From assembly GCA_012295275.1 (NCBI GenBank), contig CM022669.1:16515172-16525171 (forward strand): 10,000 bases of DNA, given 5' to 3'. Source of the DNA: Chrysomallon squamiferum (taxonomy: Eukaryota; Mollusca; Gastropoda; Neomphalida; Peltospiridae). Below, piece by piece: positions 7,349-10,000 of the stretch. Position 1 is the first letter of the stretch. The number at the start of each line of letters is the position of its first letter. The translations under genes and the position numbers were made by a program. Under the pieces are notes generated by a model. It saw only the letters and a program-made list of their open reading frames with translations. It was not told the origin of the DNA and ran no database searches.

Positions 7349-7857
7349 GAACACAAAAAAACTGTTAACACCATAAACTTTGCTATTCTTTGGCATAGGT
7401 AATCTTGTAATAATTATAGACAAGTTATCAAAACATATAATATACAAACATGGGTGGTCTCTCACATCATAGAGTTTTCTCATCAAGTTAACCAGAACCA
7501 CTCGAGTAATATAAGTGTTGTTAATTAAACCCCTGTTACTTTTTCATTCTTTGCTAAGTACTTTTATCTATCAAGGAGGTTACACATGTCCGATTTTTTT
7601 TTTTTCTTAAAGATTTTTACTTAATGGTTCCAAACATATATTTGATCTTTGCCAAAATCATGTGCTTGAAGTGGTTATGTACAAAAGAATTTTGATGAAC
7701 TCTTCTGATATCTTTAGAATATCTTTTTTTTTCTACATGAGTGTGCGAAGTGTGCATAGCCATTTGACGTCTAAAATGCCAAAATGGATGATCATTTCCT
7801 TGAAAAGAATTGTTACATAATAAAACAGGTAAAATACTGAATTAACAATAAATTCAG
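7349..7857. other. AT-rich sequence, no supported gene
   Basis: The minus-strand frame over about 7360-7501 starts with MVLVNLMRKLYDVRDHPCLY and is not obviously repeat-derived, but I recognise no family and it runs into poly-Phe from the A-run. A T-run lies at 7595-7606. Confidence 0.4.

Positions 7858-7888
<31 letters not shown>
7858..7888. repeat. A(n)(TA)n microsatellite
   Basis: About 15 A followed by about 8 TA units. This is the same A-then-TA arrangement as at 3160-3192. Confidence 0.95.
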
Positions 7889-7937
7889 GTAAAAACAAAA
7901 ACAATGAATAAATAAAACAAAATAAAAATAGAAAATG

Positions 7938-8029
7938 ACTGACCAAACAGTTAACAGTCAATTTTACTATTAATATTTATTTTTCCTTATCTTTGAAAAC
8001 AAACTATGTATCTGACTGTTTAGACCAGT
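7938..8029. repeat. Imperfect inverted repeat
   Basis: ACTGACCAAACAGT (7938-7951) is largely complementary to ACTGTTTAGACCAGT (8015-8029), with a second exact pairing of AACAGTCA (7953-7960) to TGACTGTT (8013-8020). The 5' arms overlap in use, so only one pairing can form at a time. The loop is about 60 bases, AT-rich and unrecognised. Confidence 0.4.
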
Positions 8030-8351
8030 TATATATTTGCACATACATAATATATAAAAGAAATCATAAATAAGCACACCTACATATGCAGACCACACAC
8101 ACAAGGAATCAAATTTATACAAACAGCTAAAAACAATAAATTTAAAACCCTACACTAAGTAACATTTGTTGAATTATGAGCACAACACACAATAGTTTAA
8201 TATTACGCTTGTATGCAAACTATGTGTTGTTATTATTAGTAACATTATCATATTTCACGACACCCACGTACATACTTCCTTGTACCCAGAACATTTCTAA
8301 AGAATCCTTTTATATGTTGGAGTACATTACTGTGGGGCTTTGTGGTCAGTC
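8030..8351. other. Unique sequence with an unassigned short frame
   Basis: A 60-codon plus-strand frame (8176-8358) has a hydrophobic stretch YVLLLLVTLSYF near its start, then polar residues. I recognise no family, and no promoter, splice or conservation evidence is visible, so it is not called as a gene. Confidence 0.35.
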
Positions 8352-8378
8352 AGGTTAGTTAGTCAGACTAAGTAACCT
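8352..8378. other. Strong short hairpin
   Basis: AGGTTAGTTAGT (8352-8363) pairs with ACTAAGTAACCT (8367-8378) across a CAG loop, 11 of 12 pairs Watson-Crick with one G-G mismatch. It is more stable than most chance hairpins in such AT-rich DNA. No T-run or gene end follows, so it is not called a terminator. Confidence 0.6.
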
Positions 8379-8500
8379 TCTGTTAGATATTGGCACTTAC
8401 AGAAACTAGAAGGCTGAAGCCAAAATAAGACTAATTATTTCATTAAGTCAAATTATCATTATATACTTTGATGTGGTGTTTATGACTGTAAAGCTGGATG

Positions 8501-8503
<3 letters not shown>

Positions 8504-8556
<53 letters not shown>
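8504..8556. repeat. (TG)n microsatellite
   Basis: About 26 pure TG units, directly readable. A degenerate TG/TATG zone continues to about 8600. The minus-strand His-Thr run is translated repeat. Confidence 0.98.
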
Positions 8557-8557
<1 letters not shown>

Positions 8558-8650
8558 CATGTGTGTGCATATGTACATAATGTCTATGTATGACTGTGTA
8601 TTTATAATTATATCTACATTTACATACACATTCACACAGACAAGTGTATA

Positions 8651-8860
8651 AATTCTGAATAGAGTTCAAGAACACAGTGTCACCAGAAACTTGAAACAAC
8701 CTGACACATAAACAAAAAATCCCCAACCTTTTGTATTCAAAGAAAGATAAAGAAATGCACCAAACTATAAATAATGTATTATATCACATCCTGTTCTTTA
8801 TATGAATACAATAACCTATGTGACATATAGGTTTACACGTTTTTCTACAAAGATGTATAT
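8651..8860. repeat. Dispersed repeat family, copy B
   Basis: Same orientation and landmark order as the copy at 4247-4476. It has TTCTGAATAGAGTTCAAGAACA at the left, GTGTCACCAGAAACTTGAAA, ACCTTTTGTATT, AAATAATGTATTATATCACATCCTG at 8769-8793, AACCTATG, and AAAGATGTATATG near the right. It is more intact in its middle than copy C. CA-rich DNA lies on the left and TATG-rich DNA on the right. No ORF is seen. Confidence 0.75.
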
Positions 8861-8864
8861 GTAG

Positions 8865-8978
8865 AATCATGTTTGTATGTGAGTATATGTCAATGTTTGT
8901 GTATGTCTGTAGGTGTAAGTATATGTGTATGTGTATGTGGATGTGAATGTGTATGTGTATGTGTATGTATATGTATGT
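8865..8978. repeat. TATG/TG tract with (GTGTAT)n hexamer
   Basis: Degenerate TG/TATG words from 8865 resolve into an interrupted GTGTAT hexamer array at 8924-8978. Confidence 0.9.
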
Positions 8979-9396
8979 TCATTTATTTTCAATAATAAAA
9001 ACAAAAAATGTTATAAACGTACTAGTTAAGATATATTCATCTCAGTTTGCTGTTGAAAACAAAAGAGGTTATCGAAACCATAAACATCTTATTACTGTGA
9101 CTTAATTCATCTGAATTTCTTACTGCCCGAAGGCCTGATCACAGAGTTAATACATGAACTCAGGTGGTTGTCAAAGCAATTGGTGATAATTGTGTGCTTT
9201 GTGTTTATGCTTGGCCAAACCCAGTGTTTTCTCCTTGAAGCATCCTCCTACTGATTTTGTAGATTAGAAGATCAGTGGAGGTAGTAAAGGTTGTATTTGT
9301 AAACAGAAAATTATATGTTTGCTTGTGAAGCAGGTTAGAAGTGGGAGATAGAATGTTTTAATTATCATTTTGATGTATCTTGTTAACAAAGTAGGA
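8979..9396. other. Unique sequence, no supported gene
   Basis: 9120-9300 is richer in G+C than most of the window, including CCCGAAGGCCTGATCACAG and CATCCTCCTACTGATTTTG. No open frame of useful length or RNA fold was recognised. Confidence 0.45.
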
Positions 9397-9497
9397 GTGA
9401 GTGTGTGTATTTGAGTGTGTAAGTTGACATAATGAATGTATATATGTGTTTGTGTATGTATTTGTTTGTATGCTTATATGTATGTGTGAATATGTAT
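9397..9497. repeat. Degenerate TG/TATG tract
   Basis: TG-rich words at 9397-9420 and TATG/TTTG words at 9437-9497, an eroded TG-family array. Confidence 0.8.
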
Positions 9498-9523
9498 TAT
9501 TGTCTGTTACTGTTGTTTTTAAC

Positions 9524-9572
9524 AAAAAAAAAAAAAAAAATATAAAAAAAATAAAAAAAAAAAAAAAAAAAT

Positions 9573-9603
<31 letters not shown>
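9524..9603. repeat. A-rich run followed by (AAC)n microsatellite
   Basis: Nearly 50 bases of A broken by three single T (9524-9571), then about ten AAC units (9573-9603). Just before it, TGTTGTTTTTAAC is partly complementary to the AAC array. Confidence 0.95.
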
Positions 9604-10000
9604 CTAATAAAGAACTAAAATAACAATTAACAATTATCCATAATATTATTCATGTCTCACAGTTATTTTTAAAAACCGATTTTCACCTAACAAAGTCCAT
9701 GCAAAGCTAAACACGTATATGAAAATGTCAAATTAATCCTTCTATTCCCATTGACTATTCTGCGTGCCGGTGAATATTAGTGAATCTGGTGTCACTGCAT
9801 TCTTCTGCAGAACATATCTGTATGATTATCAGTCTGTGAGCATGTAATGTAAACACTTCACTGCAACCTATCAGAACATGTAATGAGATACAGTGAGGCA
9901 AGAATCAAACAGAGATATAAGCTTCATTGATACAAGCTACAGTAATGCTGATAATACGTATCTTTTTTCTTTTGTTTGTTTTATTTGTTGTTGCTGCATT
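9604..10000. other. Unique sequence to window end, no supported gene
   Basis: 9755-9950 is less AT-rich and less repetitive than average but contains no frame or structure I recognise. The window ends in a TTTG/TTG-rich stretch (9963-9995). Confidence 0.45.

Noticed and set aside
7274-7501. 75-codon minus-strand frame beginning MVLVNLMRKLYDV
   Set aside because: The first half is not repeat-derived, but it matches nothing I know and runs into poly-Phe and poly-Ile from A and TGA runs.
8176-8358. 60-codon frame with a signal-peptide-like hydrophobic stretch
   Set aside because: No family, no promoter or splice evidence; hydrophobic runs are common by chance in T-rich DNA.
8448-8726. 92-codon minus-strand frame, the longest in the window
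   Set aside because: Mostly His-Thr from the TG array plus the edge of dispersed copy B.

Overview
This window looks like non-coding nuclear DNA from a metazoan with a large, AT-rich, repeat-laden genome. It is roughly three quarters A+T. It is dense in microsatellites of many unit types: AT, AC/GT, AG/CT, ATT/ATC/AAC, AAAT, AAAC and a TGTATG hexamer. There is no rRNA, recognisable tRNA, operon, prokaryotic-style gene or intact transposon ORF. Microsatellite density, poly(A) runs and short dispersed elements abutting AC/GT tracts fit a mollusc, most likely a cephalopod such as an octopus. This is an inference from texture; other microsatellite-rich animals are not excluded. The window is best read as intron or intergenic DNA.

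Layout. 1-2400: AT-rich sequence with a ~64 bp tandem duplication (92-200), fold-back ATT/AAT arrays (205-264), AG and TG tracts (908-1100), a ~113 bp duplication flanked by AAAC and AAAT arrays (1479-1744) and a long AT array (2304-2372). 2799-3240: a ~440 bp composite made almost wholly of microsatellites, bounded by complementary TTTA and AAAT arrays. 3800-4630: an ATT array, then two copies of a dispersed element next to AC tracts. 4700-5500: the least repetitive part, with a C-rich block ending in poly(A), a near-perfect palindrome and, on the minus strand (5159-5279), the only stretch that might be a protein-coding exon. 5990-6085: a long TC array fused to an AC array. 6544-6890: an old ~170 bp tandem duplication. 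7290-8500: short repeats and unique sequence with a strong hairpin (8352-8378). 8504-8980: a GT array, a third copy of the dispersed element and a TGTATG array. 9400-9603: TG-rich DNA, an A-rich run and an AAC array.

No set of genes working together can be described. Almost all open frames of 60-90 codons are translations of microsatellites (runs of Cys-Val, His-Thr, Ile-Tyr, Asn) or chance frames. The two observations most worth checking are the candidate transmembrane exon at 5159-5279 (minus) and the three-copy dispersed element whose copies all sit beside dinucleotide arrays.
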